DNA of 64,000 nucleotides, from contig JAGTXK010000027.1 of the NCBI GenBank assembly GCA_019096195.1, positions 682,001 to 746,000 of the forward strand, in the 5' to 3' direction. The notes beneath the pieces are model-generated. The model did not search any database and was not told where the DNA came from. It was given only the letters and a program-made list of their open reading frames with translations. Numbering within the stretch: position 1 is the first letter of the stretch; each line of letters opens with the position of its first letter. Position numbers and translations under genes: made by a program. Origin of the DNA: Boletus sp. NGJ (lineage: Eukaryota; Basidiomycota; Agaricomycetes; Boletales; Boletaceae). Shown here in pieces: positions 23,820-34,852 of the stretch.

Positions 23820-25769
23820 CTACGTTACATAAATTCCGGCGTTGCCAACGCAACCTTGATCAACAACATAAATACCAAGGCTCAGCCCATCATACACGCC
23901 TGCTTGAACACTTTCAGGTATATGATCTAGGTCGAGGTGGGGGAAAATGCGCTCTTTCAGGGCCATGCATGATGAGACGCCGCGAGGTAATGTCACGTGC
24001 ATCGACACCGGTGTTACCAGGTACGTCCAATTGAAAGATGGGGTGGTCAGAGAGGCCACGAGCTCGTGCTGTGAGGCGCCCAAAAGATCCACGATGGATA
24101 TTTTTCCAGACATGGCATCTGCTGAAAACTGAGTATCCTGGTGCCATATAGAGCGCTCACGTACCCCGCCGAGATACACCGAGTAGATGCCGGGGAGGCA
24201 TATAAGTCTTCCAGTAAACGATATGGGTGCTTGAACGAGCGGCGGCACCTCTCAACATAGAATGAAGGGAAAGAAGGGATGGAACGACTCCTCCTTGATG
24301 TAAAAAGCCAAACACCAGCGCGAGCACCATGTTGAACATAATCCAAGTCGCCTGGTATATCATCATGTCGATCATAATTACACGACCTGCACAGAAGGAT
24401 GACTCACCCAGAAGAATTTCCCTGGTCGAGGTAATTTTACAGTGGCTGCCAGTACAATGATAGGGAGGACCAGTGGCGTTAGGAACCTGGGTTCCTGATG
24501 GGGTTGAACGGATAGGACCGACAGCGACAGTATTATGATCTGGATCAGAGCTGCAACAACAGTTAGCCCAAAGGGTGACTAAAAGCATGAAGACATACTT
24601 TGTTTAAGTACATCTGTCTCAAAATGCACTTTCTGAATGCGACGTCTGGTGGGCTTCACATATTCGTACACACCACACCATGTAAACCATACGAATAGTG
24701 GCCCGAGCAACATCGGTAAATTAACACCGACATGTAACCAGTTCGGATGAAGGCCATGGTCAGCGAGATTCTTGGTCGATAGATTATATTTGATAAAGTT
24801 GTAGGGCGTAATGACTAGCTCGGAGAAGTCGCCACGGAAGTAATATGTATCAGCAGCGATGAATATGGAAGCTGCAAGCGTAGCTGTGCAGAACGGCGGT
24901 AGCAATAAGCCAACCGCCTGAACTGGCGAGCCTGCCACCTGGTAGGAGAGCCGGAGTAATTGGTAGGCAATTGGGATGGCAAATGCAACGAAAGTTGGAC
25001 GGGTGAAGGTGCCGATGACAGCGAGGACTGCAAGCAGGTGAAGATCGCGCTTGAGAGTATAAGTGGGATTGGAATGCCGATGATCTATAGTCTTTCTGCC
25101 AGTGCCTACATTGAAACGTGTTTTATCCACTACCCGCCGGAGGAGTACAAGGCAGAGAGAAATCAATACTGATTCAAGCGAGTTTGAGAATGGCCGAACT
25201 TGGAAGGTACACGTCACGTAGGACGACGCAAGCAAGAGCAAGCATAGGCGGCGAGAAGCGGGTGGCGAAACGAGATTCAAGACGCTATAATCTATGCTAC
25301 TTTAGTAGCCACTTCAAACAAGACGGAAGTATTACCAAGGATGCCGGACAAGCACAGAAATACCAAACGCTGGATGCGAAAGACAAGCGAGGGGTGTACG
25401 ATCGGTGTCAGCCCTTCACCTTGACTTGGTGTCAGGCCTCTCAAAGATTTGAAGGGGTTTCCTTACGTCCGAAAAGTTGCCTCAAGACGAGCATGGGGAA
25501 CCCCGTAGTCAGGAAGGTCGGGAGAATGGATCTGACCGGCAATTCTGGGTCCCATTCCCAGGTGGCCAAAGCATGAAAGCCAAGGATATTTCCTTCCTCG
25601 CTCTTGTCAATAGGGTGCTATTTGAACCAAAGAGGAGGGTACCGGCTGTGATTTCTCCGTTTTGCATGTGTTCGTCAGGATGTATGTACCCCGTCCCATA
25701 AAGCGCGAACCAGATGCGAAATAGCCAAAGACCAGCGTACGCCCACTGGAACGACCGAGTTCTGGCCAT
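23820..25769 (-). CDS. SMP3: GPI mannosyltransferase 4 (PIG-Z/Smp3)
   Basis: Start ATG 25769. An N-terminal hydrophobic segment leads to GYIHPDEHMQNGE, the conserved acidic motif of GT-C glycosyltransferases. Next come the family blocks ILGFHALATWEWD, SYVTCTFQVRPFSNSLESVL, GTFTRPTFVAFAIPI and HGLHPNWLHVGVNLPMLLGP. Several transmembrane helices follow (VWFTWCGVYEY, FLTPLVLPIIVLAATV, WIMFNMVLALVFGFLHQGG). It ends YVVDQGCVGNAGIYVT with TAG at 23820-23822. The enzyme adds the fourth mannose to GPI precursors in the ER, essential in yeast. Introns near the start (GTACCC..., GTAAGG...) must be removed to keep frame. The start is 87 bp from the divergent RPB9 start, so the two genes probably share a promoter. 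Confidence 0.92.
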
Positions 25770-25856
25770 CTCGCACGCTAGCCCAGCTTGAACGTGGTCG
25801 TGGTCGTGTCTCGTGTCTCGAGGCGGAGTTTGAAAAACAGCTTGTCATCCGTCAAC

Positions 25857-26541
25857 ATGGTCTGTTCGGTCAGCTCTGGTTTGCAGATGGGTAGCTGACG
25901 AGACGTTTGCTTTGATCAACGTCGCTATCTGTGTGATTCGAACGTGCAAATCGCAGGCCTCGCTCCACTTTTGCTCGGAATGCAATAACCTGCTCTACCC
26001 AAAAGCCGATCCACAACGGCGTATCATGGTCTACGCATGCAGGATATGCGAGCACTTTGAAATCGGCGATAACAAATGTGTGTACAAGAATGATTTGTTG
26101 ACAGTCACCAAGTAAGTCTCGATCCTGGGGCCCGCCCGCGAAACAGACAGTGCATCCGTGGTGCCGGTGGCGGCGCGATCTCTTGGTACATGGGCTGAAC
26201 ATCTACACGACAGGGAGCAAGTAGGAGTGACGACTGATCTGGGTCTCGATCCAACTCTGGTGCGTTATCTTCCAATTATTACAATCATCGACTTATCCGC
26301 CGCTCCCCACGATAGGCCCACTCTAACATCTCATGCCCGCGTTGTGGCCACGAGGAGTGCGCAGCCTGATTCCTCCATTTTATTACTACGTTATTCATTC
26401 ATCCATTTTAGTGCGGTGTTTTATCAGGACCAATCGAAACGGAAGGAGACGCGAATGATTCTATTTTTCGTCTGTGTGAAGTGCAGTCATAGCTTCACGG
26501 ACCCATCCCTCCCACCGGAGAGTCGGCCAGACACGAGCTAG
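25857..26541 (+). CDS. RPB9: RNA polymerase II subunit RPB9
   Basis: After splicing the protein reads MASLHFCSECNNLLYPKAD (first zinc ribbon), VYACRICEHFE, NKCVYKNDLLTVTKEQVGVTTDLGLDPTL, then the TFIIS-like second zinc ribbon SNISCPRCGHEDAVFYQDQS, KRKETRMILFFVCVKCSH. This is the standard RPB9 architecture with both Cys4 sites. Coding exon 1 appears to be just the ATG at 25857-25859, with an intron 25860-25956. The other introns are GTAAGT...ACGACAG, GTGCGT...GATAG and GTGCGC...TTTTAG. The last residues SFTDPSLPPESRPDTS extend past the second ribbon. The subunit governs start-site choice and transcript fidelity. Confidence 0.92.
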
Positions 26542-28404
26542 GAAGGTAGTTGTGCAGTATATCATCCGCTAAGAATTTTCTGATCCTATGCACGCTGTCG
26601 AAGTTAGGCTTGGCATTGCAACTACACGCATAATATGATTATAGTTAGCACCGATTTATCTAAACGGCCGTCCGTACCACCTCCGCAAGAGTAGAAAGCA
26701 ATCAGGCCTGATGGATCCTGAGATAAGATAGCTTGCTTATGGAGTCTACGACTTCATTTCGTGACCCGCTCTCATCACCGGTAATCCGGTACGTGACGGT
26801 GAAATTCCGTGTTGGACGTTTGACTCGCGAACCACAAGGTCCGTACACCGCTGGCGAAGGCCATTAATACTTGACCTTGCGCACAAGAGGAATAGTCGAC
26901 CTGGTGATGGGATATTTCGGTTCCGTGAGTCTTGCGTTATCTCTGAGTTATCTACGCTGCGAACGCAGTATCGCGATATCGTGCGGTCGATATGCTCATA
27001 ATGCACAGGAAAGTTGTACAAGATGTATCATGCTCCTTCCCACCAGGCCTGTGGAAAATGTGAGGTGAGGACGAATTTACTACACTCTCGGCAAAGCCAA
27101 ATACATTATGGCAGTATTATCAGCACACCACCATGCCACTGCTCGCTTCCTCGAAGCACGTATCAGCAGACGGTTTCTCGTCCAAAAGTGGCGCGTACCC
27201 CAAAAATGCCAGGTACGATGGGAGCATTAATTTATTCTCCTGTAGCACGATGTAATTTCGCACCATCCACAATAGCCGAGTGTACAAAGTCTCATAATCG
27301 GTTAAACTTGTTCGAGAGGTGACTGCGATCCCGGAGCGGCGGGGGAGGACAGAAGGGGACACGGTGTTATTGGGGTTGTTAATCTTACTGGCTGACACTT
27401 CAACCGCCAGGGAAGAAACGGCTGTGAAGAATGTGTCGCATATATTTAGGGACAATGAATCGATGTCCTGGAGATAGGGACAGTGTGGGGTGATGTAAGT
27501 TGCGAACTTATCAACGAAGTGAGGCTTGAGCGGTGTATGCGAATCCGGCCAGCAGTAGTACTTACCTCAGTACATCGGTGGCGTTTATCGGGTTGAACAT
27601 GAAAACAGTTCGTTTCAGCGATTGGTGATGCGGCCCTGTGCGTGTCTACCAGTACCGTGCCTTGGTACTGCGGCCAGGAGTCACAAAACGCGCGCACTGA
27701 CAAGACGGCGTATACAACCAACCATGGGAACTACGGAGAGAAATTGCCACAGCCAATGGCGATGCAACAAACGCCGGAGCGTGTTTGGGATGGGCTTGTG
27801 CCAAGGTGCTGAATATCGTTCCTCAAATGTGCCTTTCTGTGTGTCCCTAGGTTAGAATATCAAAAAAGCAAGTACTCGAGCGGCCCGACGGGCGTATGTG
27901 GGCTGGGCCTGGGCGCGGGCGCTGCCAATTGGATTGTGTCAGGTACAGAAGATACTTTGAATCGAAGAGCTCGTCTCCAAAGGGAGGATGGTGGCCGCAT
28001 CGTCGTGATGGCGGAGACGACAACGCAACTTGAAGAGAATTCTACTGCTGCGGCGACGACGCCGGTGGTTGATGCTGACTCATTCAAGGCCAGGCCGTGC
28101 GGCGTGACGACATTGTTTACATAAAATAAAATAAAATAAAGTCGATTGGGTCACATCCACTCAGCTGCACGAATCTCTTTGGCATTGTCGTTTTCTGCAT
28201 TCTACAATGAGTGGGCGGGCACTGGCAATGGCAGTAAGGGGAAGGGGAATCCGAGCGAAATTTGTGCGAACATTGTAATATTCTCAAAGTAGCGAAATGA
28301 ATGGATCGGGAATTTGAACGTGTTTGGGTTAACCCAGATTTAGGGAATGGCGATTGCCGAGAAATGACCCTTTGTTTTTCTCGTTCGCTTCATTTCTCTC
28401 GAAT
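26542..28404. other. 1.9 kb without a supported gene
   Basis: Short frames exist on both strands. Examples are minus 27455-27120 and a plus frame ending TAA 28124 with a Thr/Ala-rich end, but none shows a known motif or a convincing splice pattern. An AAAAT microsatellite lies at 28121-28142. A small lineage-specific gene cannot be excluded. Confidence 0.4.
28121..28143. repeat. AAAAT microsatellite, inverted partner at 30060
   Basis: Four tandem AAAAT-type units followed by GTC. The last 20 nt (28124-28143) are the exact reverse complement of 30060-30079. Confidence 0.8.
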
Positions 28405-28481
28405 GGTATAAATGTCCCCCCCTTCCAGCCAGAACACACCGCTCCTTGCCTTTCCCTTTCCTTTCATTTTTCTCCCTCTCC
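28405..28481 (+). promoter_or_regulatory. TATA box and CT-rich block of the hydrophobin promoter
   Basis: GTATAAATG at 28405-28413, then a nearly pure pyrimidine stretch at 28441-28481 ending about 20 bp before ATG 28502. This TATA plus CT-rich arrangement typifies highly expressed fungal genes. Confidence 0.6.
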
Positions 28482-28501
28482 AGACGGCCCTATAGATTAC
28501 A

Positions 28502-29046
28502 ATGAAGTTCGCCGCCGCCCTCGCTCTCGTTGCTGCTGCTACCGTTGTCTCAGCTGAGACTAATGCCCAACGTATGGCCCGCGGGTTGCCGCCGAACGCG
28601 CCCGCCAAGCGCGCTTCCCCCGTCGAAGGTGAGCATAGTAGACGCGTCTATTGCAGTGTGTCGCTCATCCCATTCAGGTGCCTACCGTCGGTCTGCCTCG
28701 GGCACTCCCAGCCAATGCAACACTGGTTCAATCCAGTGTTGCGATTCTGTTGGGAGCTCTGGCAGCAATAATGTCGTTGATGAGATTTTGAGCTTCCTTA
28801 ACATCAACGTCCCCAGCGGTACCTCTGTCGGTGTCAGCTGCAGCGGGACCACCGCCTGGTAAGTCGTCACGGTAGGTTCACATTCAATTGACACTGATTA
28901 TTATTTCAGCACACAACAACCTGTCTGTTGTAGCAACAACAGCTTCAATGGTATCGTCAGCATTGGCTGCTCTCCTAGTGAGTAGTCTCCTTTGTCGTCG
29001 TATACCGTGTTATTAATTCGGCCTTCTAGTCACCATCAACCTCTAG
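28502..29046 (+). CDS. class I hydrophobin
   Basis: Four exons (28502-28628, 28678-28858, 28910-28977, 29030-29046) give exactly 393 nt, or 130 residues. A cleavable signal peptide (MKFAAALALVAAATVVSAE) is followed by a short pro-like segment with KR at about 37-38. All eight cysteines then appear in hydrophobin order: QCN, QCCD, VSCSG, ACTQQPVCCS, IGCSP, ending INL. The spacing of 32 residues between the third and fourth cysteines is typical of class I. The protein is secreted and self-assembles into amphipathic films on aerial hyphae, spores or fruiting bodies. Introns are 49-52 nt, and position 28629 starts GTGAGC. The TATA and CT-rich promoter suggest strong expression. No second hydrophobin copy is visible nearby. 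Confidence 0.97.
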
Positions 29047-30792
29047 AATATTGCCTGCTATGTGTTTGCGCTGTCCACTCCTTATTTCTTGACCATGCAG
29101 CTCGCTCTAAAAGTCGGCTAAGCATACCCCGATTTTCATTTCGTCCTCTAAACCGTTTCATTGTTCTCCCGACATATTGCTGTTCCCCCGCAAACTTACA
29201 GATTTTCTGGACACTCCGTGGCCTGTAGTGTTGTGATGACTGAATTTCTGCAGGAGTGTCTAGCGCTCCTAAATACAATTTTTCATTTGCCGATATGGGT
29301 GAGCTTCTGGCCGTGTGGGTGTAGACGGCGTCTTGGCGTGAATAAATCAGTGGTGGTCGTAAACAAACAGACAGCCACCGTCGGCCCACCGAGGATGATG
29401 GTGACCATCACAACATTTTGATCTTGGGATAATAATTTCTTCACACTATCGGATTTGTTGATTGCATACACCATCTTTCCATGCAGTGAATTGACAAGTA
29501 CTATCCGCTGGCTGTGCCACGACTCTGTCCAAGTCCGCGAGCACCCTAAAGCACTAAGTCAGGAACAGCCCGAGGGATGGTTCTGTGATTATGAACAGCG
29601 TACGCCGGTGTCGCGAAATAGCCAGCTAGAAAGCTGTAATATCCACTGTCTGACGCTACACTGCTCGGCGTCGAGGCGATTCACATTTTCTGATAGCTCG
29701 CATACTAGCAAACACCGGTTGAACCGGTCGCTGACTGATCTAGATTCGATTCCCGAACGTTCGGCGCTCTTCGCTTGAGAACTTGCACAGGTGCGGTGAT
29801 AGTCAGGCTAGAAGTCCGCTTGGTACACACGATTGTCGTGATGCCGTTGACAATGTTCGCCATTGATGTAATTCCCAAAAAATATTTTCGAGGCAGACCT
29901 TCACATTTTGCTTGCCTGATCGACGAGACTTCTAGTCGAGTGCAAGTTTAGTGGCTTTGGTAAACTACAGAGCCTTTTTTTGTCGAAGTTATAATAGTTT
30001 TCCGTGTCATAATTCCTACGCGCCGTGCATTGTGTCTTGTACGCGGTGGGTTTCGGCTAGACTTTATTTTATTTTATTTGACGGCTGACATGACACTGTG
30101 ACAGAGTACGGCTGTTTTGTTGTCAAGTTGACCCTAAGTTGTCGGGGTCAATGGCACAAGCGCTCGGCTATCGTTTGGTGAGGAATTACCGAGGGATACC
30201 ACATTTAGGTACTTTTAGGGAAAATAATTTCGTAAATGGTACAAACATAGAAGTATTGCGGACAATGCATTTCTACAATAAACCTTGCTTTGAAGTTATA
30301 GGCGAGGAATTGAGCGGATGATGGGAAGCCTCAGGGGGGTCAGCGGGGACATTGTGTGGCGAGTGGACTTTAGCCGGATTGATTGCATGTTGTTAGGATT
30401 CGGAGACCTGTGAGTCTCGTTAGTTACTTAGCGGCTCGAAAGGATCGGAGGAGCACACAACCGCATGGTCAGCTTGAAAGACAAGGTCAACTCGACTTGA
30501 ACGGAGAGTGCAAATGTATGGAAAGTCCGCGGGACGCACAACGGGCCGTATATCATGGAATTCGGTAGCAGGTTCTATCAGAGAGATCTAACGCCCATGA
30601 GTATTAATGGTGCACGGTCATCCCCCTGCCCGGACCGAAGGGAACTGCATCGCCACACAGCACAAGCCATAAACTTTATTTCTGCAGCTGTGTAGTACTC
30701 ACGGAGATTGCCGGGTGGCTTGCAGAGGGGAGTGGAACGAATCCCAAACGACGAGCAAGTCGCAAGTACACCGCCCGCGCGCCAACGCCAAG
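29047..30792. other. 1.75 kb without a supported gene
   Basis: Contains only short frames, including a 60-codon plus frame at 30139, and the inverted AAAAT partner at 30060-30079. I looked for tRNA, 5S and U6 patterns and saw none. The last few hundred bases are the RPL27 promoter. Confidence 0.4.
30060..30079. repeat. TTTTA microsatellite, inverted partner of 28124-28143
   Basis: GAC followed by three TTTAT-type units; perfect 20-nt inverted match to the copy about 1.9 kb upstream, on the other side of the hydrophobin. Confidence 0.8.
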
Positions 30793-31441
30793 ATGCCTAA
30801 AGGTACGTCCTCGTTCTCCCAGATCGCGACATGAGCCGACCAGCACTTCAGTCTACAAGCCAGGAAAAGTGATGCTTTCTTGTTAATTCGAGGTGGCCTC
30901 GGAGGTGAACTGACGGGTGTGGCGTGTTCCTTGCTTTAGGTTGCCATCGTCTTGCAGGGCCGTCAGGCAGGCAAGAAGGTCGTCGTCATCAAGCAGCTCG
31001 ATGAAGGAACCAAGGAGCGTCCCTACCCCCACGCGATCGTTGCCGGCATCGAGCGTTACCCGCGAAAAGTCACTCGCCGCATGGGCGCCAAGAAAGTGCA
31101 ACGGAGAAGCAGAGTAAAGCCTTTTATCAAGGTCAGTTTGCTTTTGTATCTCATTTCGCCATATCGTGATTAAAAATCTTGTGCTGTGAAGACTGTCAAC
31201 TACTCGCATCTCTTCCCTACTCGCTACGCTTTGGAATTGGAGAGCCTCAAAGGAGCGGCTGCAGCAGAGACTTTCAGGGAGCCTACACAACGAGAAAACG
31301 CTCGTAAGAATATCAAGAAGCTGCTCGAGGAGCGGTACCAAAGCGGCAAGAATAAGTGGTTCTTCCAACCACTCCGTGTAAGTAACCCTACCACAGCCAT
31401 TGTTTTACTGTCTGATGATTTTGCTCCTCTCTCAGTTCTGA
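30793..31441 (+). CDS. RPL27: 60S ribosomal protein L27 (eL27)
   Basis: [28 protein letters not shown] is assembled across two early introns (after AAAG at 30802 and after GGAAAA). The family core [22 protein letters not shown] and [18 protein letters not shown] follows. The ending is [10 protein letters not shown] with the last two codons TTC TGA in a separate final exon (stop 31439-31441). The length of about 135 residues equals the family norm. The first coding exon of 10 nt and early intron are typical of ribosomal protein genes. It is convergent with ATP3. Confidence 0.96.
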
Positions 31442-31790
31442 TTGCGTCCTTTACCTCGTGGTGTTTCGGTGACGGCACAAAACTACATGTACTCTACATG
31501 TCTTTAACATGACGCATGATCTCCCATATGCACCCAAAGTTTGCCCAATATGCAGTTTCAGCAGGAAGAGCATCATGAATATTTCTCCAAGGTACGAGGA
31601 GTGGGTGTGGAGTACATTACACCCACTAGACCAAATCAACTGATCATCCGACTGTGATCATGCTCAAGTTCTCTCGAGATTCAGGCTCCCACCAAAAGGG
31701 GGAGAAAGAAAAGTAATGATGGATTTTATCTACTATGGAGGCCGACAACTGAGGGTAACCAGCGTATGAATGCCAGATATAATAATAATC
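31442..31790. other. intergenic between convergent RPL27 and ATP3
   Basis: About 350 bp of 3' regions. A 9-bp perfect hairpin (AGTGGGTGT at 31600-31608, ACACCCACT at 31619-31627) may mark a 3' end structure; nothing else seen. Confidence 0.5.
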
Positions 31791-32985
31791 TCACAGAGCA
31801 CTTGCACCTGTTTTGGATCAAACCGCGTTAGCCCAGGTCCACCACCGCACAAAGCAAAGCAGAATATATGTAACGCACCGGTAATAATGTCGACCAACTC
31901 ATTGGTGATGGCGGCTTGGCGACCACGGTTGTACTGCATCGTAAGAGAACTGATCATGTCCTTTGCATTCTTTGATGCGTTGTCCATGGCGTTACGACTG
32001 TTGGTGCAAATGAGATCATCGAGTCAAATCACGTTGGAATGGGTTTGAACGTACCGAGCACTCTGTTCACATGCGTGTGCTTCAACGAGGGCAGCGTAGA
32101 TGGCGTTTGCTAGTGAGAACTCTGCAAGGTCCTTGGTGACATCGTCTTCCATCTCATATGCGCGGAAACCAGCTACGAAGAGTGTAAGCACAATGTACAC
32201 CATAGCGATCAGACGGAGAGCTTACGGGACTCCTTGAACGTGTTCTCGTTGGCAACCTCGACGATGCCTGCCTCATATGAGATAGCCGAAACGAATCTGT
32301 TATATACGATAGCGAGGGAATCGTACTCGACACCACTCTTGACGATCAGGTCAGCCACACCAGCAGCGTCCGCAAAGGAAGGAATGTCGCGTCCAATTTG
32401 GTTGAACGTGAGAGTAAGGTTCTTGCTAAGTACACGGGCAAGCTGACCCTTTGACTTGTCACCAATAACCATAATGGGGGAGTTGGCATCGACAGGTTTC
32501 TCGGTGTCCGCGAGCGCACGGCGGGTGGCTTTCGAGACGGAGGAGTGGATACCACCGCAGAGACCCTTGTCGGAGGAAACAACGATGAAGAGTTTGCGCT
32601 TGGCGGGCGTCTCTGAGGGTGTGTGATCAAAGATTTCTAAGTGACGAAGATGGGGTTAACAGATAGGTTCTGCGCGAGTGGGTGAACGGGACATACCGGA
32701 GTTGGCGATACCGTATTCTTTCCCTGTGATCATGGCGCGCTGCGCCTTCGCAAGTTTAGTGGACGCAATCATCTTCATCGACTATACCAGACAGCAACTC
32801 AACATCGACCCGCCCTCGGACGGGAGAAAGTGACCTACTTTGGTGATTTTCTCAATGTTTCTGACTGACTTGAGCCGCAGCTCGATTTCGCGGAGGGTAG
32901 CCATGTTGCGGGCATTTTGGTGGACAGCACCGTGACGGTGAGCCTGCTGTGCGGCAAGACGAGCGACGGACTGCCTGGCAAACAT
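31791..32985 (-). CDS. ATP3: mitochondrial F1 ATP synthase gamma subunit
   Basis: The N-terminus [19 protein letters not shown] is an Arg-rich amphipathic presequence for mitochondrial import. The mature part begins [38 protein letters not shown]. It continues with [30 protein letters not shown] and [34 protein letters not shown], and ends [12 protein letters not shown] with TGA 31791-31793. These are the rotor coiled-coil helices and the globular domain of the gamma subunit, in full length. Introns at about 32838, 32695, 32225, 32055 and 31888 keep phase. Divergent from the eIF2-beta gene with about 205 bp between starts. Confidence 0.96.
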
Positions 32986-33190
32986 GTCCCTTTGGAAAGA
33001 AATGTCAGTGTTAAATGGTACACTCGGAAAACATCGGCCACCAGCGGGCGGAGTTCAAAATCCCTGCTGAACTTCGTGCGCCGACTCAAATACTCGGTAT
33101 CCACTCCGACCTGATGCGAAGTGACTCGATATCTACAACGAGCAGGGAAGCGTCCTCATTGACGAGGACGAAGGCGACCACGACATCAAC

Positions 33191-34485
33191 ATGGCATCGG
33201 AAGAACCACTATTTGACCCCTCGCTCAAAAAGCGCAAGAAAAAGACTGTGGCGTTCACCGAAGACCCACTCGGGCCAGAGGCAGACCCCACTACCCCAGT
33301 ACCGACCACGATCGAGAGTACAACCACCAACGGCGATGCAGTCGACCTCGGGCCCACTACCGTCCATGAGCAGATGAAGCGCAACCAGACCACGGAGGGC
33401 GGCGATGCAGATGGGGACGATCAGAAGCAGGATGATGAGTTCAAGTCCATGTTCCCAGACGGTCTCAAGAAGAAAAAGAAGAAAAAGGACATCCCTATGG
33501 ATCTCGTATGTCATGCATTCCTCGTCATTCGTACGTGCCCGATCTCACACATGCCGGAAAATCAGGGCGAAGAGGCCTCTGGCACATCCACACCAGCGGG
33601 CGGTGCTTCCGTCGCGATCGCCTCCGAAGACCTCGACTTCTCCGACATGAAGAAGAAGAAAAAATCGTCAAAGAAAAAGGCGATGGAAGACTTCGAAAAG
33701 GAACTCGAGGTATCGAAATCGAAAGATGCCGCAGAGGGTGGAGACGATGTTGAGATCGACGATGGAGAACACCTCAACGAATTCGACGAAGCGGACCTTG
33801 GTGACGATCCGTTCGCGAGACCAGAAGTACCCACTGGCCTTGACTCTGGTAGTGAGCCTTGGCTTACGAGCGATCGCGATTATACATATCAAGAAGTAAG
33901 CTTTCGTTACCTTCACCCACGTCCGACCATTCTCATAAACTCTATCCACGTAGCTCCTTACGCGGTTCTATGTCTCCCTCCATGCCTCGAACCCTTCCCT
34001 CCTCACCTCTGCAGGAAAGCGGTACACCATCGCCCCGCCCCAAATCCTCCGAGAAGGTGTCCGCCGTTCCATCTTCGCGAACGTTGCAGATATCTGCAGG
34101 CGTATGCACAGATCTCCAGAACACGTTATTCAATTCCTCTTTGCTGAGATGGGTACGACGGGGAGTGTCGATGGCTCAGGGAGATTGGTCATCAAAGGCC
34201 GCTTCCAGCCAAAACAAGTCGAGAACGTGTTGAGGAGGTATATCGGTCAGTCTGACATGTCGCAATATGCACCTGATGAATGGTTTATTGGCTGACGCGT
34301 GGCGATGTCCTACAGTCGAATATGTCACCTGCAAAACATGCAAATCGCCAGACACCCTCCTCACGAAGGAGAACCGTATATTCTTCATGTCATGCGAGTC
34401 ATGTGGCTCAAGGCGATCCGTCAACGCCATCAAGAGCGGTTACCAAGCCCAGGTCGGCAAGAGGAGTAAGAACAAAACTGGATAA
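33191..34485 (+). CDS. SUI3: translation initiation factor eIF2 subunit beta
   Basis: The N-terminal half has the three lysine blocks that bind eIF5 and eIF2B-epsilon (KKRKKK near residue 13, KKKKKKK near 95, [10 protein letters not shown] near 130) within an acidic, disordered region. The C-terminal half is the conserved domain [52 protein letters not shown] and [21 protein letters not shown]. The Cys4 zinc ribbon is [11 protein letters not shown]...[10 protein letters not shown]. It ends GKRSKNKTG with TAA 34483-34485. Introns after DIPMDL (33507), YQE (33895) and RYI (34244) join in phase. The protein is part of the ternary complex delivering initiator tRNA to the 40S subunit. Confidence 0.96.
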
Positions 34486-34852
34486 GGATCCGGGCGGAAG
34501 GTTCGGATACACGGCATATGCATGTACATCTCGTTATGTGATTGGATGTAGATGGGGAGAGGGCCGCTGGATTGGATCCATGCACATTTTGACACGCATC
34601 GTATGACAGATTTGACAACATCACATCGCATCAGTTTCAGAATACATGTACGATTCAACACATCCAAATTCATGGTACATGCATCAAGATAGGTGGTGCC
34701 TTAGAAAAAGAAAAACCACCCGAGGATAACAACGCGAAACCAGAACCAAAAATGAAAGGAACTAAAACGGTGTGTAACATATGCATGGTGGGGCCCCGAC
34801 TCGTTTGGCGCATGAAACACGAATAAAACTTATCCACTCTCACGAATCACGA
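34486..34852. other. intergenic between convergent 3' ends
   Basis: Trailing regions of eIF2-beta and CAC2; no feature recognised. Confidence 0.5.

Noticed and set aside
27120-27721. Two adjacent minus-strand frames that might be exons
   Set aside because: No conserved motif and no in-phase join that yields a plausible protein.
30862-30950. Possible C/D box snoRNA in an RPL27 intron
   Set aside because: C-like and D-like boxes are only about 45 nt apart and no terminal stem forms.
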